64,000 nt of DNA from JAFDZV01 sp035549015 (GTDB lineage Bacteria; Bacteroidota; Ignavibacteria; OLB7). Below the pieces are notes generated by a model. It saw only the letters and a program-made list of their open reading frames with translations. It was not told the DNA's origin and did no database searches. Below, one piece after another: positions 8,532 through 16,827 of this stretch (the first letter of the stretch is position 1; each line of letters starts with the position of its first letter). The DNA lies in contig DASZRW010000090.1 in the NCBI GenBank assembly GCA_035549015.1, forward strand, positions 1 through 64,000. Reading direction: 5' to 3'. Position numbers and translations under genes: made by a program.

Positions 8532-10913
8532 ATGCAACGAACGCTATTGGGAACAGCGCTGCTGCTGGCCTTCATGGGCGCAGCTCGTCTTGCTGCCCAG
8601 ACCGACGTCGCCACCAAACTGCCGTGGAACGGATACGCTGCCGTGCAGATCATTTCTGGGAACTTCAGTTCCATTATCGGCCGCCCCGGAACCACACGCA
8701 TCCTGGGGAGCGAGTCCGCCGGCTACGGGGGCGCCGTTCTCCCGCTTTCGTTCAGCGGGTTCGATATCGGCTTTCTTCAGCACGTGTACGCAGCGCCGGT
8801 GAGCATGAAGGTGAGCACATCCGGGTGGATCTCGTTCAACGGTTCGGCGAGCACGCTCAACTCGCCAACCCCGGAGCTTCGCTACACCACCATGGGCACG
8901 GCCCCCTACTACAACAAGGTGCTGATGGCGTACTGGGGCGAACTGGTGACGGCCGGCGTGGACAGCGGCGGCATCTACTGGCGTGCGGACACGGCCACCG
9001 TGGTGGTCGATGGTACGCCGCGCCTGCTCCGCTACCTCGCTATCGAATGGTGCGCCCGGTATGCAAACGATCCTGCGGCTCCCACCGGACGGTTTCAGGC
9101 GCGCATCTATGAACGTATCGGTGCCGCCAGCAATTCGATGATCGATCTCTCCTACGGGCCTACTTCCATCGATCTGCCAAAGTCCACGGACCTGCTCTTC
9201 AACTATGGGGCGCAGGTCGGCATCAGGAACTTCGGACAGGCTGCGGGGAATCCGGACACCGTTGGCGATCTGTACGATCAGGAGAAGGTACTGGTGATCG
9301 GGCATCCGGCGCAGTTGCCGGCGCTTGCCTCCCATGCCATCACGCGCCTCCGCACAATGGCGGTGGTCAGCGGTTCCGGCACCATGCCATACACTCCGGA
9401 ATGGTATGCCTTCTACAGCCGGTTCGTGCCCCCCTCCACGGAGATGTCCTCCGCATACTTCCATTACTCGTTTCCTCCCGTGCAGGGGGGTGGACGCGTT
9501 GCCTATCGCATGAAGCCGGTTGCCGTGGACATGGGCGCATCGGTGGTGACAACGAACGGACTGGATGCCTCGGTGCCGAACTCCTTCGGCGGCGGGGCGC
9601 AGATTCTCCCGCAGGGGACGTTTGCCAATCTCGGCGACGCCACGCTGAAGGAAGTTCCCATCCGGGTTTATCTCTACGCATTCGACAAGAACGGCCTGCG
9701 TCCGAATCCGCTGGACTCCTTCGTGACCGCGATCCCCACGATCAATCCCGGGGAGACGGTGAAGATCGACATCTGGAGAAAGGAGGGCCTCTCACAGCGG
9801 CTTCCCGGCCTCTATCGTCTCCGTGCGATCGTGCAGGCGCCGAACGATGAGAACCACAACAACGACACGACCCATGGCGATTTCATCATCTCCACGGCGC
9901 ACGATATCCAGGCACGCAGGATCGTACAACCGCTGCCGAGTACGGAACCGTTCTACACCATGTATCAGGTTGGCGACGCGATACCGTTCGTGGTGCAGTT
10001 CCGGAACACGGGAACAAACCAGGCCTCGGGCATCAACGTTGGTTACGAGGTGCGCGATGCCGATCTCAAGCTGGTTCATACCGGCACCGGAACGATCGAC
10101 AAGCTTGCGGCGCTGGACTCGAACTCGTTCACGTTCTTCGACGACTGGCGACCCAGCGGACCCGGCAGGTTCTACGTGCGCGGTTTCGTGCTGGACGCGG
10201 ACGACACATCGCAGGACGATACGGTGCCGACGTACCCGGGCGTTCCGTTCGACGTCGCCTACAGCGTGGATCTGGCAACCGGCGATCCCGCACAGCCGAA
10301 CGAGCCGCACTTCCCCGCTTCCAACCATTCCTACCCTGCAGGGCGGCAGCTGGCCGTGCTCGCGTCCGTTGCAAACAACGGCTCTGCCGGCATCCGCCAG
10401 AGTCCGGTAACGGTGGAGATTACCTCGCCCACGGGCGTATCGGTCTACAAGCAGACGATCAACGGCGACTTTCTGGCATTCGGCGGAGCAACAGTTCCCG
10501 TGAACTTCCCGCCGTACACTCCCTCGGAGCTCGGCACCTATACCGTAACCGCCTGGGTCCAGGCTCCGAACGACGCCGTTGCGTTGAACGACACCGCGCG
10601 CTGGACGTTCACGACGTTCGGACCCGGAGGCGTTGAGAGAAGCAACTCGCATGCCGGATACACCCTCGCCGCCTACCCGAACCCGCTTACCGGTGAGTCC
10701 GTTGTGTTCATCGATGTGCCTGCCGCATGTCCGGTTGACGTGGCGTTGTACGACATCCTCGGGCGTCGGGTCGCCACATTGTTCAACGGCATTTGCCATG
10801 GCACCGGGACCGCGCGTATTCCGGCCAACGACCTTCCAACCGGCATGTATGTGATTCGAATGGATGGCGCCGAGGGCGTTCTTTCAAGCACCAAGGTCAT
10901 GATGACGCGATAG
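8532..10913 (+). CDS. Secreted T9SS-type surface protein, 793 aa
   Basis: The start at ATG 8532 gives a classic signal peptide (MQRTLLGTALLLAFMG..., cleavage after LAAQ near residue 23). The frame is open upstream but without meaning. The body is beta-rich with several CARDB/Ig-like stretches (IPTINPGETVKIDIW; VVQFRNTGTNQASG; LASVANNGSAGI) of the kind found in bacterial extracellular proteins. The last 80 residues form a type IX secretion sorting domain: LAAYPNPLTGES, DVALYDILGRRV, LPTGMYVIRM and a final basic residue. The product is therefore expected on the cell surface or released. The ligand or enzymatic role is unknown. It is the first of a group of four such proteins. Confidence 0.82.
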   Translation: MQRTLLGTALLLAFMGAARLAAQTDVATKLPWNGYAAVQIISGNFSSIIGRPGTTRILGSESAGYGGAVLPLSFSGFDIGFLQHVYAAPVSMKVSTSGWISFNGSASTLNSPTPELRYTTMGTAPYYNKVLMAYWGELVTAGVDSGGIYWRADTATVVVDGTPRLLRYLAIEWCARYANDPAAPTGRFQARIYERIGAASNSMIDLSYGPTSIDLPKSTDLLFNYGAQVGIRNFGQAAGNPDTVGDLYDQEKVLVIGHPAQLPALASHAITRLRTMAVVSGSGTMPYTPEWYAFYSRFVPPSTEMSSAYFHYSFPPVQGGGRVAYRMKPVAVDMGASVVTTNGLDASVPNSFGGGAQILPQGTFANLGDATLKEVPIRVYLYAFDKNGLRPNPLDSFVTAIPTINPGETVKIDIWRKEGLSQRLPGLYRLRAIVQAPNDENHNNDTTHGDFIISTAHDIQARRIVQPLPSTEPFYTMYQVGDAIPFVVQFRNTGTNQASGINVGYEVRDADLKLVHTGTGTIDKLAALDSNSFTFFDDWRPSGPGRFYVRGFVLDADDTSQDDTVPTYPGVPFDVAYSVDLATGDPAQPNEPHFPASNHSYPAGRQLAVLASVANNGSAGIRQSPVTVEITSPTGVSVYKQTINGDFLAFGGATVPVNFPPYTPSELGTYTVTAWVQAPNDAVALNDTARWTFTTFGPGGVERSNSHAGYTLAAYPNPLTGESVVFIDVPAACPVDVALYDILGRRVATLFNGICHGTGTARIPANDLPTGMYVIRMDGAEGVLSSTKVMMTR

Positions 10914-10985
10914 GATAGAAGTCCGCACACGGCGAGGCGTTTCACCGCGCCTCTACCGTTGGGCTTTGCCAGACAGGCTTGTCAG

Positions 10986-11029
10986 GACAGCACAGGGCTC
11001 GATGCTACGGCATCGAGCCCTGTGCTGTC
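10986..11029. repeat. Perfect 20-base inverted repeat with TACG loop
   Basis: The left arm 10986-11005 (GACAGCACAGGGCTCGATGC) is exactly complementary to 11010-11029, with a 4-base loop. It lies 73 bases after the stop of the upstream gene. The simplest reading is a terminator for one or both convergent genes, but no T-tract follows on either strand, and the arms are longer and more perfect than usual. Confidence 0.7.
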
Positions 11030-11254
11030 TGATTGCGAACGCGCGACGAGGTCCGGGCAGTCTGCAGGCTGCCCGGTGAACGGTTCCGAGGTCAACCAAT
11101 CGCCGAGGGCGCACGCTCTGTGCACGAACATCCTGCCCGTAGTTGCTGCATTCCCGTTCGTTGATGGAACGCCCCGAATGCCCGAACGGATCCTGCGCCG
11201 AACCTCACTCCCATGAACATTGCTCTCCCCGCCATGAGAACGAACGAGTGATGC

Positions 11255-11298
11255 AAATGAAGAAGCGCCCCGCATCGATTGTCGACACAGGGCGCTTC
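11255..11298 (-). terminator. Terminator of the minus-strand adhesin-like gene
   Basis: Read on the minus strand, GAAGCGCCC (11298-11290) pairs with GGGCGCTTC (11270-11262) across a 19-base loop, followed by a T-rich run (TTCATTT). It lies 44 bases after the stop codon at 11342. Confidence 0.6.
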
Positions 11299-11341
11299 GA
11301 TTCGGCGGCTGCAACTGCAATCGCTGCCGATTGCCGCGGCG

Positions 11342-14300
11342 CTACTTCACTACCGTCAACATCTTGGTTTCCGACCACGTGCCGGAAACGATCTTGTAGT
11401 AGTAGTTCCCGGAGGGAAGATTCGACATGTCGAGCGTGAGCTCGTACGTGCCCGGCTGCTGCACCTCATCGATCAGCTTCTGCACGAGCTTGCCGTTCGC
11501 ATCGTAGAGATACATCTGCGTTGGCCCGTCCAGACCCAGCGAGTACTGAATCTGTGTTGTCGGGTTGAACGGATTCGGCTTGTTCTGATCCAGGTTGTAC
11601 GACTTCGAGGTGAGCTCGATAAGCCGGAGGCTGAGCCCGCAGATCGGCTCGACGTCGATCGTGTTGTTGGACGGATTCACTACCAGACAACTCGTTGACG
11701 GCACGTCGACAGTAACCGCGACGGACCGCTTCATGTCCTTCGTGAAGAGGACGCCAAAGGGCATCGAGAGAAGCACACCGCTCTGGGTTATCGGTATGGT
11801 AAGCGCCACATCGATCACCACCACTCCCTTCTTGGTGAGCGCGGTGTTGAGCGTTGCCGTGGCACCGGTTGTATTGATGCTGCCGAGCACGATGTCCGTT
11901 GGAGCCGTGCGAGCCCACAACTGAGCGGTATCGTAGGTGAACGTAACCCGGTAGGCCGTGATCATTGCACCGGCTGGGAGCGCCGGCACCGAGACCTCGG
12001 CAACCATGTCGTGCCCCAGTTCCACGTTGGCACCCTTGGTGCCGATCAGCCGGAGACTGCTGTTGGCAACGTCGGAGCGAGAAGTGCCGCTCAACGGCAG
12101 ATCGAGGCGCGGCACGTCCGTGGTGTTGTTGTAGACGAAGAGTTGAGCGTTCACGGTGCCGGCCACATTCGCATGGTATCGCACGATGATCTGCTTCACC
12201 TCGCCCGGCCCAACCACGAACGGCGTGGCGGGCGTCTCGACAACGAACGCGCTGTTGCCGGTCACCAGGCTGTCGACCGTCAGCGGAATCACGCCGTTGT
12301 TCTCCACGGTGGCATTGATCACACCGCTGTCGCCAACGCACAGGTTGCCCACGGCTCCTCCCGTACCGGCGATCGATGCATTGCGAACCAGCCCGCGTCC
12401 GGTCCAGTGCGAGATAACGCCTGGAACGTCCGTCGAGATGGCCTCGAGTTCCGCCGTACGAACACCGCCGGCGGTTGCCTTGAAGTAGCCGGTGAAGTCG
12501 AACGTCGGCTTGGAGATCGGATCCAGAGTCACTGCCGGATTCAGCGGCAGATAACGATAGTCATCCGTGCCGCCCGTCTGGTCGGTCCGGAACCGGAAGC
12601 CGGTGATCACCACGGAATCGAGATACGGGCCCGGCGGAATCTGGAAGCGAACGGACTGGTTCACTTCGGGATCGCCCACGTTCATCGAGCCGAAGTCGTA
12701 GTCCTGCGTTGCCAGCTTCACATCGATGCCGATCCCCTCCAGCTCCGTAATCACCGGCGAGCTTTGTGGCGGATTGGCATCGTATGTCACCGTCATCTTC
12801 CGCGGGCCGACGGCCGTCGGCTTGAACGTCACATCAACCAGAACGGAATCCAGCGCCTTCAGCGTAAGGCCATTCACCTTCGCCGCATCGAGCGTGAAGT
12901 CGCCGGTGTCGCCGGTCATCGTGACATTCGTGACCTGAACCGGCGCGGAGCCGTAGTTCTTCAACATCACCTGAGCAGGCACACCGGAGCGCCCGAGCCG
13001 GACGGCCGGCCACTGATACGATGTCGCTGTAAGGCTTGCCTGGATGCCGATACCGGTAAGCTTGCCCACCGGATCGTTGTCCGGATTCGGCGGTGCGTTG
13101 TGATCGAATACGATCTGGTCGTTGTAGGTCTGCGTCGCCGGCGGCGTGAAGGTCACGCGGAGAAGCTTCGTCTCGTGCGGCTTGAGGTCGAACGGGAAGG
13201 CAGGCAGACCGTCGGGGAGTGTGAAGATCGTGTTCTGCGTGGGGCCGGTGGCTCCGGTAATGTGCAACGTGCCAACGTCCGCACTGTCCGTGATCACCAT
13301 CGTCTTCGTTACCGAGATTCCAACCACAACGCTCTTGTAGTCCAGATCGCTCACCTTGATCACCGGCATGCCGACCGCTATGGTCACATGAGCGATGTAG
13401 CGCATGCCGCAGGTATCGCGCAATCCGAGGGAGTCCTCGAATGTGCCGGTCCTGGTGGCCGTGAACTCGATCACACCATTCATGATATCGGCACCGCCGC
13501 CGGCGGGGCCCAGCGTGAACGTTCCGGTGGGGGAGAGAAGTACGAAGCCATTGGATCCGGACTGCAGCTGTGCTGCCTTCACGGTTGCAGGCTCCGCTGC
13601 GAGATTGCGGATCACCACCGGCATCTGCTTCTTGTCGCCCACGTTGATCTGGCCGAAGTCGATGTTCTTCGGTTCGATCGTGACGTTGAATGGCTGGTAC
13701 ATCACCGTATCAAGCGTGATGTTCCCGGCCATGTCGCTGATCACCACCACCGCCTGCGCCGGCTTGGTCTTGTCGGTGACGCGCAGATAGTACTTCGAGG
13801 AGACCGAGACTCCGGCTTCGAAGTGATCGGCAAAGAAATCGTAGTTGTACGTGGAGGCCGGATCCGGATCGAGTTCGATCGTCGCCAGGTTGGTACGGAT
13901 CTTCGGATCGTCCGGAAGGTCGAACGTGGTGATATCGGCGGAGCCGTCGCACGTCACCGTCTTCGTAACCTCCGGCGCCGACGTATCGGGACGCGAAAGA
14001 TCGCCCACCGCCACCGAAAGCGGATAGCCGTACGAATCGTATGCGCTGAAACCATAGATGTAGCCGGCAAACGGCTGCGGTCCGCGCAACTGATAGACCC
14101 CAGGCTTGATGTCGATGATCACACCCACGTAGCGCCGGCCGTTGACCAGCGTCGGATATGGTTTCGGAACGCCCACGCCGTTGTATGTCCAGAGCTTGAC
14201 CCACTGGTCCGTTCCTCCCGGAGCAAGCTCGAGCTGGTTGAACGTCAGTGAGTCCGCAATCAGATTGATATAGTTCTGCGGGAAATCCGCGGACGGAGTG

Positions 14301-15436
14301 CAGAAAGTCAACTGGGTCTGGAACTGTTCAACCGGAGTCAGTGCCAGATAGAACGGATCGGTCGGGACGCCGTCGTAATCCTGCGATGTGTTGTACTGCT
14401 CCACGGAGATCGGCTTGTCCGATCGGAATTCCACCAGCTCCTTGCCGAGCGCGCGATACTCGAACCAGCCGATTCCCTCGTCGCCGCCAACCTGCGAGAG
14501 CGTGGCATACTTCTGGCCGTTTACCCACACCGACGTGTTGTTGTCGCCGGCGAAGACACGATAGAAGTCACCCTTCAGTCGCGTCTGGAACGGAACGGCC
14601 TGGTACAGCCTGCCCCACGAGGATATCGGGAGCATCGTCTCGCACAGGTGATCGCAGCAACAGAAGTTGATCTGATTTGGAATGTAGGTACAGGCCTGCC
14701 CCGCAGTGACGGTTACCGGCTTGCTGGCATGGATCACCGCGCCGGACATGTCGCCGCCGTATCCCATCGTCATCGCGGAATAGACGTCGCCGCTGTCGAG
14801 CGTCATGGTGATGTGTGCGCCGGCCGCATGGTTCGGCGTTGCCGAAGGCTGGTCAACCGTAATTGTGGTGTTGTTGAACGGTGCAATCACCATGAACTGC
14901 GAGGGAAGCTCCTGCGTTCCGCCGATGACGGCTGCGTACGAACCAACCACGTAGTCGCGGCCGATCGCATTCACCGGAAGAGCAAGCAGACCGTCGCTGG
15001 TGAAACTTGTCCGGTTCATCACATAGACAACGATCGGAGCATCGGCATCCACATGCACGGCGCGCCGGTGGTATATCTGGTCGTCCGGTACGGGGGCAAC
15101 GTCGCTGCGGGTAAACATCTGCGCCTCGATCGGCGTCAGATCCACAGTAACGATGTCGTACGGCTTCGTGTAGAATGTCTTCTTGATGCCCGCTCCTGCC
15201 CATACACGTACCTGCGTTCTGACACCGGACGTTATGTACAGCCGGATGTAGTACTGCGATGCGGAAGGGCTATCCCAGTTGGCCGGAATGGCAAACCAGA
15301 AATCCCGGCCCGAGTTTGTCGGGCCGAACGGGACGGGAAAATTCTTGAACTTGCCGGATCCCTGTGCGCTTGCATCCAGATTCGCAAGCAGCACCAGCAG
15401 CATCGGCAGTAGCAGGTAACGGAACACGCGCCTCAT
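11342..15436 (-). CDS. IgGFc-binding-like surface protein with choice-of-anchor D (HYDIN/ASH) repeats and T9SS domain, 1364 aa
   Basis: The signal peptide ends ASAQ near residue 25. Residues about 40-480 match the IgGFc-binding N-terminal family as found in Bacteroidota (GRDFWFAIPANW, FYTKPYDIVTVDL, FSAYDSYGYPLSVA). A cysteine-rich motif CCCDH is at residues 259-263. Next come immunoglobulin-like ASH/HYDIN repeats (IDFGQINVGDKKQ, YDFGSMNVGDPE). The last 80 residues are a T9SS sorting domain (NKPNPFNPTTQIQYSL, LPSGNYYYKIVSG). The ATG at 15436 has GGAGAA 6-7 bases upstream. The protein should be exported and surface-anchored; adhesion is inferred from the family only. A shorter paralogue lies at 16828-19203. 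Confidence 0.88.
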   Translation of the reverse strand: MRRVFRYLLLPMLLVLLANLDASAQGSGKFKNFPVPFGPTNSGRDFWFAIPANWDSPSASQYYIRLYITSGVRTQVRVWAGAGIKKTFYTKPYDIVTVDLTPIEAQMFTRSDVAPVPDDQIYHRRAVHVDADAPIVVYVMNRTSFTSDGLLALPVNAIGRDYVVGSYAAVIGGTQELPSQFMVIAPFNNTTITVDQPSATPNHAAGAHITMTLDSGDVYSAMTMGYGGDMSGAVIHASKPVTVTAGQACTYIPNQINFCCCDHLCETMLPISSWGRLYQAVPFQTRLKGDFYRVFAGDNNTSVWVNGQKYATLSQVGGDEGIGWFEYRALGKELVEFRSDKPISVEQYNTSQDYDGVPTDPFYLALTPVEQFQTQLTFCTPSADFPQNYINLIADSLTFNQLELAPGGTDQWVKLWTYNGVGVPKPYPTLVNGRRYVGVIIDIKPGVYQLRGPQPFAGYIYGFSAYDSYGYPLSVAVGDLSRPDTSAPEVTKTVTCDGSADITTFDLPDDPKIRTNLATIELDPDPASTYNYDFFADHFEAGVSVSSKYYLRVTDKTKPAQAVVVISDMAGNITLDTVMYQPFNVTIEPKNIDFGQINVGDKKQMPVVIRNLAAEPATVKAAQLQSGSNGFVLLSPTGTFTLGPAGGGADIMNGVIEFTATRTGTFEDSLGLRDTCGMRYIAHVTIAVGMPVIKVSDLDYKSVVVGISVTKTMVITDSADVGTLHITGATGPTQNTIFTLPDGLPAFPFDLKPHETKLLRVTFTPPATQTYNDQIVFDHNAPPNPDNDPVGKLTGIGIQASLTATSYQWPAVRLGRSGVPAQVMLKNYGSAPVQVTNVTMTGDTGDFTLDAAKVNGLTLKALDSVLVDVTFKPTAVGPRKMTVTYDANPPQSSPVITELEGIGIDVKLATQDYDFGSMNVGDPEVNQSVRFQIPPGPYLDSVVITGFRFRTDQTGGTDDYRYLPLNPAVTLDPISKPTFDFTGYFKATAGGVRTAELEAISTDVPGVISHWTGRGLVRNASIAGTGGAVGNLCVGDSGVINATVENNGVIPLTVDSLVTGNSAFVVETPATPFVVGPGEVKQIIVRYHANVAGTVNAQLFVYNNTTDVPRLDLPLSGTSRSDVANSSLRLIGTKGANVELGHDMVAEVSVPALPAGAMITAYRVTFTYDTAQLWARTAPTDIVLGSINTTGATATLNTALTKKGVVVIDVALTIPITQSGVLLSMPFGVLFTKDMKRSVAVTVDVPSTSCLVVNPSNNTIDVEPICGLSLRLIELTSKSYNLDQNKPNPFNPTTQIQYSLGLDGPTQMYLYDANGKLVQKLIDEVQQPGTYELTLDMSNLPSGNYYYKIVSGTWSETKMLTVVK

Positions 15437-15958
15437 GATGCTTCTCCGTATAGAGTGTTCTGTTCGATGTATTTGAATACCTATCTGATCTGATTTTCAG
15501 GGTATCACGCCCTTCGGCAGACCGCCGAACAGTCTGCAGCGTGGATGTACGTCAACAGGCTGTCTTCATCAACAGTTGTGGCGATCGGCATGAACAACCG
15601 CCACGGCACCATAATCTATGACAGATCATGAGCCGTCAGTGTCACAACCGACGTGGACCGTACTGTATGTCTTCTATCGGGAACGGAGACGTAGAGGCTG
15701 GATGGGGGGTTGCTCTTGCGGGCCGTGCTGAATGGGGTACCTCCTATCCACGTCCCTGACAATATGGAAACTACGCTAATGCCGGATAAAATCCGCGTGC
15801 TTCGTGGCGCCGGGGGCTGCGCATCACCAGGGCACCGGCTACCGCCATGACAGAGATACCATAGAGACCATCGGCACGGAGGAAAAGTTACGGTGGGGGC
15901 GGTTCGGAACACCCGGCACGGATCCGAGGACCAAAAAACGGGGCGGCGAGGGGTGCAC
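15437..15958. other. Intergenic stretch of 522 bases
   Basis: Upstream of the adhesin-like gene (minus strand) and downstream of lolD. On the minus strand a T6 run follows the lolD stop within 30 bases, after GC-rich DNA but without a clear stem. No gene, RNA or clear promoter consensus was identified. Confidence 0.45.
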
Positions 15959-16660
15959 TCAGGCGACTGTCAATAATCCATCACGCATATGCAGAACGCG
16001 GTCGGCACGATCGGCAAGGTCCGCATTGTGCGTCACAATGATGAAGGTGCGGCGTTCCCGGCGACTGATCTCCCACAACAGATCGTGCAGGCGTTCGCCG
16101 TTTTCCGAGTCGAGGTTGCCCGAGGGTTCATCGGCAAGCACCAGATCGGGCTGGGGGATGAGGGCCCGGGCGACCGCTACACGCTGCTGTTCGCCGCCGG
16201 ACAGTTCCGCCGGTTTATGGGTTGCCCGTTCCAGCAATCCAACCAGATTCAGATACTCGCCTGCCCGCGCCAAGGCAGGCCGCATCGAAACGCCCCGGAT
16301 CAGCAACGGCATCGCAACGTTTTCCAGCGCCGTGAATTCCGGAAGGAGGTGATGGAATTGAAAGACAAATCCGATGTGCCGATTGCGAAAATCTGCCAGT
16401 TCCGTCGGTTTCATTCCGTCCAACTGACGCCCGGCCACCATCACACTTCCGGATGTTGCGGCATCCAGCGCACCCACAATATGGAGCAGTGTGCTCTTGC
16501 CGGCACCGGAACTGCCGATAACTGCCACAATCTGCCCCTGTTCAACATCGAGCGAGATGCCTCGAAGTACCGACAGAGGCTTTCCCTCCATCTCATAAGT
16601 CTTGGTGACATCGCGAAGGCGAACCACCGGCGAGGCTGTCGTGCTGGTCTCGTGCGTCAT
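15959..16660 (-). CDS. lolD: ABC transporter ATP-binding protein, LolD type, 233 aa
   Basis: The ATPase of a MacB/LolCDE-type machine that extracts lipoproteins from the inner membrane. Walker A is GSSGAGKST (about residues 49-57), the Q-loop follows in VFQFHHLLPEF, the signature is LSGGEQQRVAVARAL, Walker B is LVLADEPSGNLD and the switch histidine is in VTHN. The length and the HHLLPEFTALENV stretch fit the LolD branch better than general export ATPases. No FtsX/LolC permease gene is next to it, which is common outside Proteobacteria. It sits between two paralogous surface-protein genes on the same strand. MacB-type efflux is the alternative. Confidence 0.85.
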   Translation of the reverse strand: MTHETSTTASPVVRLRDVTKTYEMEGKPLSVLRGISLDVEQGQIVAVIGSSGAGKSTLLHIVGALDAATSGSVMVAGRQLDGMKPTELADFRNRHIGFVFQFHHLLPEFTALENVAMPLLIRGVSMRPALARAGEYLNLVGLLERATHKPAELSGGEQQRVAVARALIPQPDLVLADEPSGNLDSENGERLHDLLWEISRRERRTFIIVTHNADLADRADRVLHMRDGLLTVA

Positions 16661-16773
16661 GAACGCCTAAGATAACGAACGATCCGCTCTGCCGAAGATA
16701 CCCTTCATGGTATTGTGCTGCCAGCGGACATCGGCCCATCGCGTTTCCGCGAATCATGACGCCACGAACAGAA

Positions 16774-16808
16774 CCGCGCCCGTTCTCCAAACCGGAAAAC
16801 GGGCGCGG
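16774..16808 (-). terminator. Rho-independent terminator on the minus strand
   Basis: An 11-base perfect stem (16774-16784 with 16798-16808, arm CCGCGCCCGTT) followed on the minus strand by a modest T-rich run. It ends the transcript of the paralogous adhesin gene 20 bases after its stop and separates it from lolD. Confidence 0.7.
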
Positions 16809-16827
16809 ACTTCCTGCACGAAACGGA

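Larger units (their letters stand above)
10914..11341. other. Intergenic stretch between convergent genes, 428 bases
   Basis: Holds a perfect 20-base inverted repeat (10986-11029) and the terminator of the minus-strand gene (11255-11298). No gene is credible. Confidence 0.6.

Noticed and set aside
10959..11216. 85-codon plus-strand frame across the 20-base palindrome
   Set aside because: No ribosome site and no coding character, and the palindrome itself forms part of the frame. Most likely non-coding spacer.
11370..11394. CCACGTG core in the T9SS end of the adhesin-like gene as parS
   Set aside because: Flanks do not fit the GTTTC/GAAAC arms; it lies in coding DNA where the codons explain it.
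15616..15912. Minus-strand 98-codon frame upstream of the adhesin-like gene
   Set aside because: No signal peptide, ribosome site or motif; not distinguishable from random open frames in GC-rich DNA.
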